Assembly (NCBI GenBank): GCA_016712315.1
Contig: JADJRG010000031.1
Coordinates: 143,651 to 207,650 of the forward strand
Length of the DNA: 64,000 nucleotides
Reading direction: 5' to 3'
Origin: Nannocystis sp.
Lineage (GTDB): Bacteria; Myxococcota_A; Polyangia; Nannocystales; Nannocystaceae
The translations under genes and the position numbers were made by a program. The notes under the pieces are model-generated. The model ran no database searches. It saw only the letters and a list, made by a program, of their open reading frames with translations, and had not been told where the DNA came from. Shown one piece after another: positions 36,694-44,747 of the stretch (the first letter of the stretch is position 1; each line of letters starts with the position of its first letter).

Positions 36694-38952
36694 TTGAACC
36701 CGGCAAGTCGCGCGCGACGGTGGGCTCGATCCCTCCTGCCCAAGTCCTGGAGGAGCCTGGTCCCGCCGACCTCGGGCTGGCTGCGGCTGTTCGCGTCGTT
36801 CTCTTCGTACGTGCTGATCGCGAGCGCGATCGCGACGTTGGTCGGTAAGGCGCTGGCGGTGCGCTCGCTGGAGGGCGTTCGTAGCCCGCTGCTGCTCCTC
36901 GGCTGGGCGTTCTCGGCGGACTTGGCGATGTATTGCGGGGTGGCGGCGCTGCTGGCGATGCTCGAGATGCGGACGCGGCGAGCGTGGCTGGTGACCTTTC
37001 CGCTGGCGCTGGGCGGGGCGATCACGGCGACGCTGAACACCGGCTATTTGATCATCACCGGCGAGCAGGGGAGCTGGGAGGCGTTCGTCCAGCTCTTCGC
37101 GCGGATCGGTGACGTCGTCGATATCACCGGTGAGGGGGTGGATCGCGAGGTGGGCCTGGTGATCGCCGGCGGCGCGGCGGCAGGGATCGCGCTGCCGCTG
37201 CTGCTGCGCTGGCTGATGCGGCGGCGGCGCCTCAGCTTCGAGCGAGGCGTGCATGGCCACGCGCGGGCGGTGTGCGCGGCGTGGTTGGCGATCGCGGGGC
37301 TGGTGGTGGTCGTGGCGGCGCCGCGGCCGCGCACCGCGATGGCCCGCAACCTCGGCAAGACGGCGCTGCTGTCGATCGCGCGCACGCTGGTGATGAGCCT
37401 CGATCGCGGCTCGTTCGCCGGCTACAAGCCGAGTCGGCTGGCGTCGTCGGCGATCATCAGCCGCTTCGCCGACGGCGCCGAGCACCCGAACGTGGTGGTG
37501 GTGGTGCTCGAGTCGACTCGCTTCGATCGGACGTCGCTCTCCGACCACCCGGGGGCGGCCGACACACCGACCCTCGTGCAGCTCGCCGAGGAGGGGCTCT
37601 CCGCGCCGCGCGCCCGCGCGGTGCTGCCACACACGACGAAGTCGCTGTTCTCGATCCTGTGCGGTCGCTACCCGCTGATGCAGAAGAAGGTCGCGGAGGT
37701 GTCGGCGGATCTGAAGGTGCAGTGCTTGCCGTCGATCCTCGCCGAGGCGGGCTATGAGACCGCGTTCTTTCAGAGCTCGTGGGGGACCTTCGAGTGGCGG
37801 CCTCGGCTGGTCCAAAGGCTAGGTTTCGGCCTGTTCCGGGCGTGGGAGGATATCCGCGGGCAAGAGCTCGGGTACTTGGCCTCCGATGACGAGAGCCTGG
37901 CGGCGCCGTTCGGCAAGTGGCTCGACGAGATCCGCGCGTCGAAGCAGCCGTTTATGGCGACGCTGCTGACCTCGGCGCCGCACCACCCGTATCGGCTCTC
38001 GCGCCGGGCTGAGAAGGCGGCCCATGAGGGCGGGCTGCCGATCGAGACCGATGAGCAGCGCTACCTCCGCTTGCTCGAGGCCGAGGACCGCCTGCTGGAG
38101 GCGCTGCTGAAGGCGCTCGAGCGCCGGCGGCTGCGCGACAAGACGATCGTGGTGGTGGTCGGCGATCACGGCGAGGGCTTCGGCGAGAAGGGCGTGAAGC
38201 AGCACGACAATAATTTTTATGAGGAGGGGCTGCGGGTGCCGCTGGTGATCGTCGGGCCGGGGGTGCCGCAGCGCGAGGTCGAGGGCAACGCGACCCTGCT
38301 GGACGTGACGCCGACGCTGTTGGCGCTCCTCGGGATCGAGCTCGACGCGAAGGGCGCGGCGGCGCTCGACGGCCACAACCTGCTGGCGGAGGATTTTCCG
38401 GGCGATCTGCCGCGCTACTTCAGCTGCTGGTTCGAGATGCGCTGCCGCGGCTTCGTGGTCGGCGAGACCAAGGTCGTCTATGAGCCGCAGGCGGATGAGG
38501 CCTGGTACTACGACCTCGCGGACGACCCGGGCGAGGCGAACCCGCTCGCGCTCACCAAGGCGCTGGAGTCGGAGCTGCTGCGGCTGCAGGATCGGCTGCA
38601 GCGGGCCAGGGCGCGCAAGTACAGCGTGGTCTTCGGCGACACGTATATCGGCCCCTGGCGCTGCGCCGCGGGGGAGAGCGAGTGTCGCCACCCGAACGCG
38701 AAGAAGGAGCGCTACCGCTACGAGCGCGCGCCAGAGGCCGCGCCGAGCGCGGCGATCGTGGACGACGGGGTCGTGCGGCCGAAGCTGCCTCGCCTGACCC
38801 CAAAGACAGATCCTCAAGGTGAGGGCGCGAGCGCTGGCGGGCGGCGGATCGACCGGCGTGGTCGGAAGAGCGAGGCCGATCCGAGTGCGGCGCTCGCCGG
38901 TGAGGCGGGCGCGAAGGCAGCGACCCCGGCGGCGGCTGGGAGCGAGGGTTAG
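36694..38952 (+). CDS. Membrane sulfatase-fold enzyme (LtaS / phosphoethanolamine-transferase-like)
   Basis: A 752-residue protein with about five N-terminal transmembrane helices (residues about 30-225) and an extracytoplasmic alkaline-phosphatase-fold domain (about 265-600). The metal and nucleophile region is NVVVVVLEST with Thr in LPHTTKSLFSI; further metal ligands sit in VVVGDHGEGFGEKG. A Thr nucleophile rather than sulfatase Cys points to transfer of phosphoglycerol or phosphoethanolamine to envelope glycans or lipids. The last about 100 residues are Ala/Gly/Arg-rich and non-conserved. The start is a TTG fitting the predicted promoter. It overlaps the manA end by 4 bp, tail to tail. Confidence 0.85.
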   Translation: MNPASRARRWARSLLPKSWRSLVPPTSGWLRLFASFSSYVLIASAIATLVGKALAVRSLEGVRSPLLLLGWAFSADLAMYCGVAALLAMLEMRTRRAWLVTFPLALGGAITATLNTGYLIITGEQGSWEAFVQLFARIGDVVDITGEGVDREVGLVIAGGAAAGIALPLLLRWLMRRRRLSFERGVHGHARAVCAAWLAIAGLVVVVAAPRPRTAMARNLGKTALLSIARTLVMSLDRGSFAGYKPSRLASSAIISRFADGAEHPNVVVVVLESTRFDRTSLSDHPGAADTPTLVQLAEEGLSAPRARAVLPHTTKSLFSILCGRYPLMQKKVAEVSADLKVQCLPSILAEAGYETAFFQSSWGTFEWRPRLVQRLGFGLFRAWEDIRGQELGYLASDDESLAAPFGKWLDEIRASKQPFMATLLTSAPHHPYRLSRRAEKAAHEGGLPIETDEQRYLRLLEAEDRLLEALLKALERRRLRDKTIVVVVGDHGEGFGEKGVKQHDNNFYEEGLRVPLVIVGPGVPQREVEGNATLLDVTPTLLALLGIELDAKGAAALDGHNLLAEDFPGDLPRYFSCWFEMRCRGFVVGETKVVYEPQADEAWYYDLADDPGEANPLALTKALESELLRLQDRLQRARARKYSVVFGDTYIGPWRCAAGESECRHPNAKKERYRYERAPEAAPSAAIVDDGVVRPKLPRLTPKTDPQGEGASAGGRRIDRRGRKSEADPSAALAGEAGAKAATPAAAGSEG

Positions 38953-39806
38953 TCGGCGTCGCCGAGGACGACGAGGGCGTCGTGATCGAGGGTGACGTCG
39001 AGGGCGCCGACGATGAGGCCGAGATCGCCGGCGTTGAGGCGCTGATCGGCGGCCTGGCAGCCGCCGCGGAGCACGGTGAGCAGGCGCGGGGCGGCGGGGT
39101 GCGGGAGCTGGTGGTGATCGCCCCCGAGGACGCGGAGGCGGAGGTGGGCGCCGCGGAGCTCGGTCGGCGGCTGACCGGGGCGCCAGATCAGCGGGCGGGC
39201 AGAGGGATCGAGGTGGGCGAGCCCGGCCTCGCGGTGGAGCTCGCGGTCGCTGCCGTAGTCGTAGAGGCGGAAGGTGCGATCGGCGGGCTGCTGGAGCTCG
39301 GCGAGCAGGATCCCGCCGCCGATCGCGTGCACGGTGCCGGCAGGGATGAGGAGGATCATGCCGGCGATGACGGGGTGCTCTTGGAGCAGATCACGCGGAT
39401 CCGCGGCTGCGCGGAGGACAGCGGCGAGGCGATCAGGGGTGATCCCTGGCTGTAAACCGGCCCAGACGACCGCGCCAGGCTCGGCCTCGAGGATCATCCA
39501 GGCCTCCTCCTTGCCAAGGGCGCCGGTGTCGGGGTCGTCGCCGGGGTGGATCTGGACGCTGAGGGCGCGCGCGGTGTCGAGGAGCTTGGCGAGGAAGGGG
39601 AGCGGGCCGCCGAGGAGATGATCGAGGGGGCGATCGTTCGCGCGGCTGACCCGGCCAGGCAGGGTCGAAAACTCCCATGACTCGCCGATCGTGCGGCCTC
39701 GGTCGGTGTCGCCGCCGCGGCGCTCGGCGAGGCGTGTGCCGCCCCAAGGGACCTCCTTGAGGGTACCAGCGCCGGGCTGGGGGCGGAGCAAGGGGGTGAG
39801 CTTCAC
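38949..39806 (-). CDS. manA: Mannose-6-phosphate isomerase, short class I form
   Basis: A 285-residue cupin metalloenzyme. It contains WGGTRL, GESWE, the zinc ligands Gln/His in LSVQIHPGDD, the Glu in KEEAWMILEAEPGA, and the later His in PAGTVHAIGGG with QQPADRTFRLYDYG. Length and motifs fit the Bacillus-type short ManA. It interconverts fructose-6-phosphate and mannose-6-phosphate, feeding GDP-mannose and glycan synthesis. That fits the nearby polyprenyl-phosphate glycosyltransferase. Start codon is GTG; 103 bp separate it from the divergent Rieske gene, with no clear promoter seen. Confidence 0.9.
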   Translation of the reverse strand: MKLTPLLRPQPGAGTLKEVPWGGTRLAERRGGDTDRGRTIGESWEFSTLPGRVSRANDRPLDHLLGGPLPFLAKLLDTARALSVQIHPGDDPDTGALGKEEAWMILEAEPGAVVWAGLQPGITPDRLAAVLRAAADPRDLLQEHPVIAGMILLIPAGTVHAIGGGILLAELQQPADRTFRLYDYGSDRELHREAGLAHLDPSARPLIWRPGQPPTELRGAHLRLRVLGGDHHQLPHPAAPRLLTVLRGGCQAADQRLNAGDLGLIVGALDVTLDHDALVVLGDAD

Positions 39807-39909
39807 CGCGCGAGTCTACTCCAGCGAGGCGGCGCGCGAGCGCGGCGATCCGCGAGAGAACGCGTTACCCTCGGGCCGTACGCGGCCCTGCGGCCGCGCG
39901 GAGGCGACG

Positions 39910-40458
39910 ATGGCAGCGGACCCACGAGACCCTGGTGAGCAGGACGCGAGCTCGCGTCGGAAGATCCTCAAGATCGGCGTGGGCGCGCTGGGGGCGGGGC
40001 TCGTGGCGATCCCGCTGGCGCCAGCGCTGGGTTTCTTGGCCTATCCGCTCGATGGCGCGGGCGTGGCGGGTGAGACGGGCTTCCTGGCGGTGGGTAAGCG
40101 CAGCGGCTTCGGCGCTGATGTGCCGGTGCGGGTCGATCTCTACGCCGATCGCACGGACGCGTGGAACCGGACGAAGAACGTCAAGATCGGATCGGCGTGG
40201 GTGATCGAGGTCGAGGGCGGCCTGCGGGCGTTCTCGACGGTGTGCCCGCACGCGGGCTGCGCGATCGACTTCGATCCCGCGGCGACGAAGTTCACGTGCC
40301 CTTGCCACCGCTCGTTCTTCACGCTGAAGGACGGGGCGGTGGAGGAGGGGCCGTCGCCGCGCGCGCTGGATACGCTGGAGTTGCGAGTGGAGGGGGGGCT
40401 GGTGGCGATCCGCTTTCAGCGCTTTCGGGTGGGAGTGGTCGAGAAGGTGGTGGTGTGA
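39910..40458 (+). CDS. qcrA: Rieske iron-sulfur protein of a bc-type complex
   Basis: A 182-residue protein with a twin-Arg-like N-terminus (SSRRKILKIGVGALGAG), a membrane anchor and a Rieske domain. The 2Fe-2S ligands are CPHAGC and CPCHRSFF. It transfers electrons from quinol at the Qo site to cytochrome c. The ATG at 39910 is chosen over the long upstream frame, because the signal/anchor starts there and GGAGG lies 7 nt before it. Its stop and the next start share the sequence TGATG, so the two subunits are co-translated. Confidence 0.92.
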   Translation: MAADPRDPGEQDASSRRKILKIGVGALGAGLVAIPLAPALGFLAYPLDGAGVAGETGFLAVGKRSGFGADVPVRVDLYADRTDAWNRTKNVKIGSAWVIEVEGGLRAFSTVCPHAGCAIDFDPAATKFTCPCHRSFFTLKDGAVEEGPSPRALDTLELRVEGGLVAIRFQRFRVGVVEKVVV

Positions 40459-42173
40459 TGGCGCGCGCGCTGGATTGGTTGGAGGAGCGCGTCGGCTACC
40501 GCGGGTGGGCGCGGGGCTGGTCGGAGGAGCAGGTGCAGGGCGGGGCGCGCTGGCGCTACACGCTGGGGCCGACGCTGGTGTACTTGTTCGTGCAGCAGGT
40601 CGCGCTGGGGATCCTGCTGGCGAGCTATTACAGCCCCTCCGCGACGGACGCGTGGGCGAGCACGGCGTATCTGAACGACCAGGTGACGGGCGGGTGGTTC
40701 CTACGGGGGCTGCACCACCACGGTATGTCAGCGATGGTCGTGGTGGCGGTGTTGCACACGATCCAGGTGGTGCTCGCGGGGGCGTATAAGCGGCCGCGTG
40801 AGCTGAATTGGTGGACAGGCCTGGCGCTGGGCGGGATCGTGCTGGGCTTCTCGATCACCGGGTATACCTTGCCTTGGGACCAGAACGCGTATTGGTCGGT
40901 GGTGGTACGGGCCGGGATCGTGACTTCCGTGCCCGGCGGCGAGTGGTCGCAGCAATTGCTGCAAGGCGGGCGCGAGCTGGGCAACCTGACGCTGACGCGC
41001 TTCTACGCGCTGCACGTGTTCGTGCTGCCGCTGCTGCTGGTCGGCCTGCTGTGGGCGCACGTGCGGCTGCGTCGACGCCATGGGGTGACCCCGCCGGCGG
41101 GGCTGAGCGAGGAGGCGCTGGTGCGGACTCGCGAGCCGCTGTGGCCGCGCCAGGTCTTCATGAACGTGGTGGCGATGACGATCTGCGGGGGAGCGCTGCT
41201 GGCGGCGACGATCTCGAGCCACGGCGCGCCGCTGATGGCGCCGGCTGATCCGGCGAGTAACTACATGGCGCGGCCCGAGTGGTTCTTCCTCGGGCTGTTT
41301 CAGCTCTTGAAGTACTTCAACGGGCCGCTGCGGCTGGTGGGCGCCGCGCTGATCCCAGGGGCGGCCGCGGTGTTCCTGCTGGTGCTGCCGTTCCTCGATC
41401 GGGCGCCTACTCGGCGGCTTCGGTCGCGGGTGGGCGCGCTGAGCGGGGTCGCGGCGTTGATGACCGGGCTGGTGACGCTGACGGCGCTGGCAGTGGCCGA
41501 GGACGCCGGCAAAGAGAGCTATGCTGCGGGGGTGGCGGCCGCGCAGAAGGACGCCGCGCGGGCGCGGGAGCTGGCGCTGGCGGGGGTGGGGCCGCGAGGG
41601 GGCGTGGCGGTGTGGGAGAATGACCCGGAGTTTCAGGCGCTGGCGCTCTTTCAAGAGCACTGCGCGACCTGCCATACGCTACGAGGGAAGGGCGGGGAGG
41701 AGGCGCCTTCGTTCGACGATTGGGGCAGTCGCGCGTGGATGGCGGCGTTCCTCCGGGCGCCGAACGAGAAGCGCTTCTACGGGGGGACGAAGGCGCATCA
41801 CACGATGGAGCCGCTGAGCGCCGAGGATCTGCCCGAGGAGGAGCTGATGGCCGCGGTGGAGTACGTGCTGTCGCTGCGCGGGGATGAGGCGGGGGCGCTG
41901 GACGCGGGGCTGGTCAAGCGCGGGCAGGCGCTGTGGGAGGAGAAGCTCGAGTGCAGCGGCTGTCACGAGGTGGAGGCCGGCAAAGAAGGCACCGGGCCGA
42001 CGCTGGCGGGCCACGGATCACGCGCGTGGTTGGAGCGGATGATCGTCGATCCGACCGCGGTAGACCTGTATGGCGAGGGCGCGGAGATGCCAAAATTCGG
42101 GGCGAAGCTGAGCGCGGCGGAGATCTCGACGTTGGCGGGGCTGATCGCGGTGGAGCGCGCGGATACGCTCTGA
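40458..42173 (+). CDS. Cytochrome b fused to a dihaem cytochrome c domain
   Basis: A 571-residue fusion. The cytochrome b part (about 1-345) has the haem-ligand His in LHHHGMSAMVVVAVLH and FYALHVFVL...LLWAHVRL, GYTLPWDQNAYW, and the Qo motif as PEWFF. Two c-type haem motifs follow in the exported tail: CATCH (about residue 400) and CSGCH (about 500), with likely Met ligands (MEPLSAEDL, MPKFGAKLSA). It receives quinol electrons and passes them through the Rieske protein to its own cytochrome c tail. Separate cytochrome c1 is not encoded here. The PEWY-to-PEWF change is unusual. Fused b-cc subunits occur in some bacterial bc complexes and alternative quinol oxidoreductases. Confidence 0.9.
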   Translation: MARALDWLEERVGYRGWARGWSEEQVQGGARWRYTLGPTLVYLFVQQVALGILLASYYSPSATDAWASTAYLNDQVTGGWFLRGLHHHGMSAMVVVAVLHTIQVVLAGAYKRPRELNWWTGLALGGIVLGFSITGYTLPWDQNAYWSVVVRAGIVTSVPGGEWSQQLLQGGRELGNLTLTRFYALHVFVLPLLLVGLLWAHVRLRRRHGVTPPAGLSEEALVRTREPLWPRQVFMNVVAMTICGGALLAATISSHGAPLMAPADPASNYMARPEWFFLGLFQLLKYFNGPLRLVGAALIPGAAAVFLLVLPFLDRAPTRRLRSRVGALSGVAALMTGLVTLTALAVAEDAGKESYAAGVAAAQKDAARARELALAGVGPRGGVAVWENDPEFQALALFQEHCATCHTLRGKGGEEAPSFDDWGSRAWMAAFLRAPNEKRFYGGTKAHHTMEPLSAEDLPEEELMAAVEYVLSLRGDEAGALDAGLVKRGQALWEEKLECSGCHEVEAGKEGTGPTLAGHGSRAWLERMIVDPTAVDLYGEGAEMPKFGAKLSAAEISTLAGLIAVERADTL

Positions 42174-42234
42174 GCCGGGGAGCGCGGCGGCTGGCGATCG
42201 GCGAGTGAGCGGAGGCGATCTCCCGTGATCGGCA

Positions 42235-42252
42235 GCGCCTCGAGAGAGGCGC
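42235..42252. terminator. Hairpin downstream of the Rieske/cytochrome b genes
   Basis: A perfect 7-bp stem GCGCCTC / GAGGCGC with a GAGA tetraloop, 62 bp after the stop. No T-run follows, so it is a factor-dependent or attenuation hairpin at best. The 271-bp gap to the next gene also holds two T-tracts (42371-42376 and 42385-42390) and an AATACT hexamer (42397-42402) that could be a -10 for the next operon. Confidence 0.4.
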
Positions 42253-42444
42253 CGGGCCGGCGCAACAGAGGCCGAAGGTGGCCGAACTCTCGCGGATGGT
42301 CCGCGATTCATGCCGTGGTTCAGGGGTGGTCGGTTCATTTGGAATGACGGGCTTGCGATCGTCGATACGGTTTTTTCATGCGCGTTTTTTGATTGAAATA
42401 CTCAGGGGGGCGTGGGATCCAGCGGGACATGTGGAGGTCTTCGC

Positions 42445-43443
42445 ATGCGCTTGACGCGGGTGGGATCGAAGCCGAGAGGCTGGACAAAGGAGGCGCTCCT
42501 GTGGTTGTCGGCGCTGCTGCTCGGGTGGCTCGCCGCGTTGCAGATCCAGGTGGTGTTGGCGGTGCTCGAGGGGCCGCCGGCGCTGCTGTGGGACGGGTGC
42601 GCGGCGCAGCGCTCATCGGGCGCCTGTGAGGGGGATGAGGAGGTCGTGGTCGCGGGCGACGTCGCCGCGCTGAATTGCGGCGACCCCGGCTGTGATGCAG
42701 GCGCAGTGGCCGGCGGCGCCGCGCTGGCGTCGGCGGGAGCGGCTGCGGCGAGGGCGACGGGTGAAGGGGCGTTGGAGTCATGCGGGGATCCGCAGGTGCT
42801 CGGGCTCCTCCAGCGGCTCGCAGATCGCTGCGCGGGGAGCTTTGACTCGTGCCCGGAGGGCGATCTGACGAGCTTCGCGGTGGCCGCAGAGGACTTCGAT
42901 GACGTCGTCCGGCGCTTCCCTGGGACAGTGACGCTGCACTTCCCGTCGGGGACGCCGCCGATCCGGACGCGCGCGTGGGAGGCCCCGTGGCCGCCTGCCG
43001 ACCTGCGCGCGCACTACATGGAGCGGCTGGAGCGGCTGGGCATGGCTGAGCGTCTGCGGGCGGCGAAGTCGGTGCTGTTGATCGGACGCGCGAGCCAAGG
43101 GGGCTCGGCAGGGACGAACAACCTCTACGCGAAGGCCCGCGCGAACGCGGCCTATGAGCTGCTGTCGGCGACGCTGACGGATGAGGCCGAGCGGGCGGCC
43201 TTGGGGGCGAAGGTGAAGCGGCTGATCCTCAGCGATCGACGGCCGCTCGCGCCGGAGTTCTTCGCGGCGCACCACGTCGACGGCATGATCACGTGGTCTC
43301 CAGGGAACGAGGCGGCGCTGCGCTCGCTGCTGAAGGAGCGCGACGGGGGCGCGACGGCGTGGGCGCGCGATACGATCAACCAGGTCGCGTTTGTCGTGCC
43401 GATCGCGTGTGAGCTGCCGCCGGCGAGGTCGGTGCTGCCATGA
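42445..43443 (+). CDS. Unrecognised membrane-anchored envelope protein (first gene of redox/kinase operon)
   Basis: A 332-residue protein. One N-terminal membrane helix (about 18-42) is followed by an Ala/Gly-rich linker and Cys-containing segments (CGDPGC, CGDPQVLGLLQRLADRC). A C-terminal domain includes AKSVLLIGRASQGG and LYAKARANAAYELLSATL. That C-terminal pattern resembles the helix that follows the peptidoglycan-binding loop in OmpA-like domains, but the diagnostic motif is not clear, so I leave it unassigned. The ATG follows GGAGG by 9 nt, a clear choice. Its stop overlaps the TlpA-like gene as ATGA. Confidence 0.65.
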   Translation: MRLTRVGSKPRGWTKEALLWLSALLLGWLAALQIQVVLAVLEGPPALLWDGCAAQRSSGACEGDEEVVVAGDVAALNCGDPGCDAGAVAGGAALASAGAAAARATGEGALESCGDPQVLGLLQRLADRCAGSFDSCPEGDLTSFAVAAEDFDDVVRRFPGTVTLHFPSGTPPIRTRAWEAPWPPADLRAHYMERLERLGMAERLRAAKSVLLIGRASQGGSAGTNNLYAKARANAAYELLSATLTDEAERAALGAKVKRLILSDRRPLAPEFFAAHHVDGMITWSPGNEAALRSLLKERDGGATAWARDTINQVAFVVPIACELPPARSVLP

Positions 43444-44747
43444 GCGGAGGCGGGGACGTGCGGTCGAGCGGCGAGGAGCGGCGCGCCGGCGCGCGGGCTG
43501 GCGGTGCGCGGCTGGTGGAGGGTCGAGCAGGGCGGGTCGTGGAGTTGACCGCGCCGCGGGTGTCGTGCCGGCCGCGGGCGTTGGTGCTGGGGCCTGAGGC
43601 GATCATCGCCGGTAAACGGCCGATGAGGGCGCTTGAACGGGGGGCGGCGGGAGTGGCGGCCAGCGCGGATGGAGCGGAGCGACGAGTCGCGGCGTTGCGG
43701 GCGCCCAACAACAGAGAGGCGAAGGAGCGGCGCGCGCCCGTAGGGTGGCCGCTGGGGCTCAAGGTGGTGGCGAGCGAGCGGCGTTGGCTCGGGCTCGTGG
43801 TTTCGGGGCTGGTGTCGGCGGTGGTATCGGCTGCGGTGATCGTCGCGGTCGTGTGGGTGGGGCAGGGTTGGGTGGCGTTAGGGCGAGCCGGAGCAGGCGA
43901 GATGGGGGCTTCCGTGGGCGAGGGGCTGGGCCTGGAGGGCGCTGCTGGGAGCGCTGGGGCCTCTGGGGCGGTAGGGATGGGCGCTGGGGAGCTGCGGGCG
44001 CCGGAGGCGGCAGGGAGGGCGCCGGAGGCGCCTGGAGGCCTTGATGGAGGCTCGGGGCGTGAAGGCGTGAGCGGGGAACCAACGCGGCCAGAGGTCGAGA
44101 GGGGGGGCGTGGTGACGCTGATGGCCCTTGGACGGTCGGCGCCCAAGCTGCTCGAGCGGAGAGTGGAGCGGGTGCTTGAGGGTGGGGAGCTGGGGTATGT
44201 GCGGCTCGGCGAGCTGGTGCGTGGCGGCCGAGTGACGGTGCTGCACGTGTGGGCGACCTGGTGCGGGGCCTGTGAGCGGGAGATGCCCGCGCTGCGCGGG
44301 CTCTTCGCGGCAGGCGGGTGGGGCCGAGAAGTCTCGTTTGTCGCGGCGCAGGCGGATGACGCGCCGCCGCGGTGGGCGTATCCGCGCTTCGTCGAGGGCA
44401 TGCCTGAGGGGGCGGTGTATGTGGTCGATCCGGAGCTGGTGGCGGGGCTGCGAGCGACGGGGATGGCCGAGGAGGGGGCGGTCTTGCCGATGACGATGCT
44501 CTTTGACTGCCGTAGAGCGCTGCGGGCGGCCTCCGCTGGCGCGTTGGACGAGGCTGGGGTGGCGGCGCTGGGCGGGGCGATCGACGCGCTGCGGGCGGAG
44601 CTGGCGCAGGCCGCTTGCCGGCCGGAGGCGAGGGTCCCAGCGCCCGCGCGATGTGGCGAGGAGCTGTGCCCGGCCACCGATATTTGCGCGCGTGTCGGCG
44701 CGCAGGAGCGCTGCGTCCGCCGCCCTGGCGGGCTGAAGGGAGAGTGA
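43440..44747 (+). CDS. Membrane-anchored TlpA-like thioredoxin-fold protein
   Basis: A 435-residue protein. A poorly structured, basic cytoplasmic N-terminus (about 1-110) precedes one transmembrane helix (GLVVSGLVSAVVSAAVIVAVV). A Gly/Ala/Glu-rich linker runs to about 220. An extracytoplasmic thioredoxin fold follows with VTVLHVWATWCGACEREMPALRG (active-site Cys pair WCGAC) and a cis-Pro region (AVLPMTMLF). A C-terminal Cys motif (CGEELCPATDIC) ends it. It likely reduces disulfides or supports cytochrome c assembly outside the membrane. The long cytoplasmic arm is unusual for TlpA. Start and stop both overlap neighbouring genes, so it is co-translated with an envelope protein and a Ser/Thr kinase. 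Confidence 0.82.
   Translation: MSGGGDVRSSGEERRAGARAGGARLVEGRAGRVVELTAPRVSCRPRALVLGPEAIIAGKRPMRALERGAAGVAASADGAERRVAALRAPNNREAKERRAPVGWPLGLKVVASERRWLGLVVSGLVSAVVSAAVIVAVVWVGQGWVALGRAGAGEMGASVGEGLGLEGAAGSAGASGAVGMGAGELRAPEAAGRAPEAPGGLDGGSGREGVSGEPTRPEVERGGVVTLMALGRSAPKLLERRVERVLEGGELGYVRLGELVRGGRVTVLHVWATWCGACEREMPALRGLFAAGGWGREVSFVAAQADDAPPRWAYPRFVEGMPEGAVYVVDPELVAGLRATGMAEEGAVLPMTMLFDCRRALRAASAGALDEAGVAALGGAIDALRAELAQAACRPEARVPAPARCGEELCPATDICARVGAQERCVRRPGGLKGE

Noticed and set aside
36509..36697. 62-codon open frame between the MDR and sulfatase-fold genes
   Set aside because: Short, no motif, and overlaps a good promoter for the downstream gene.
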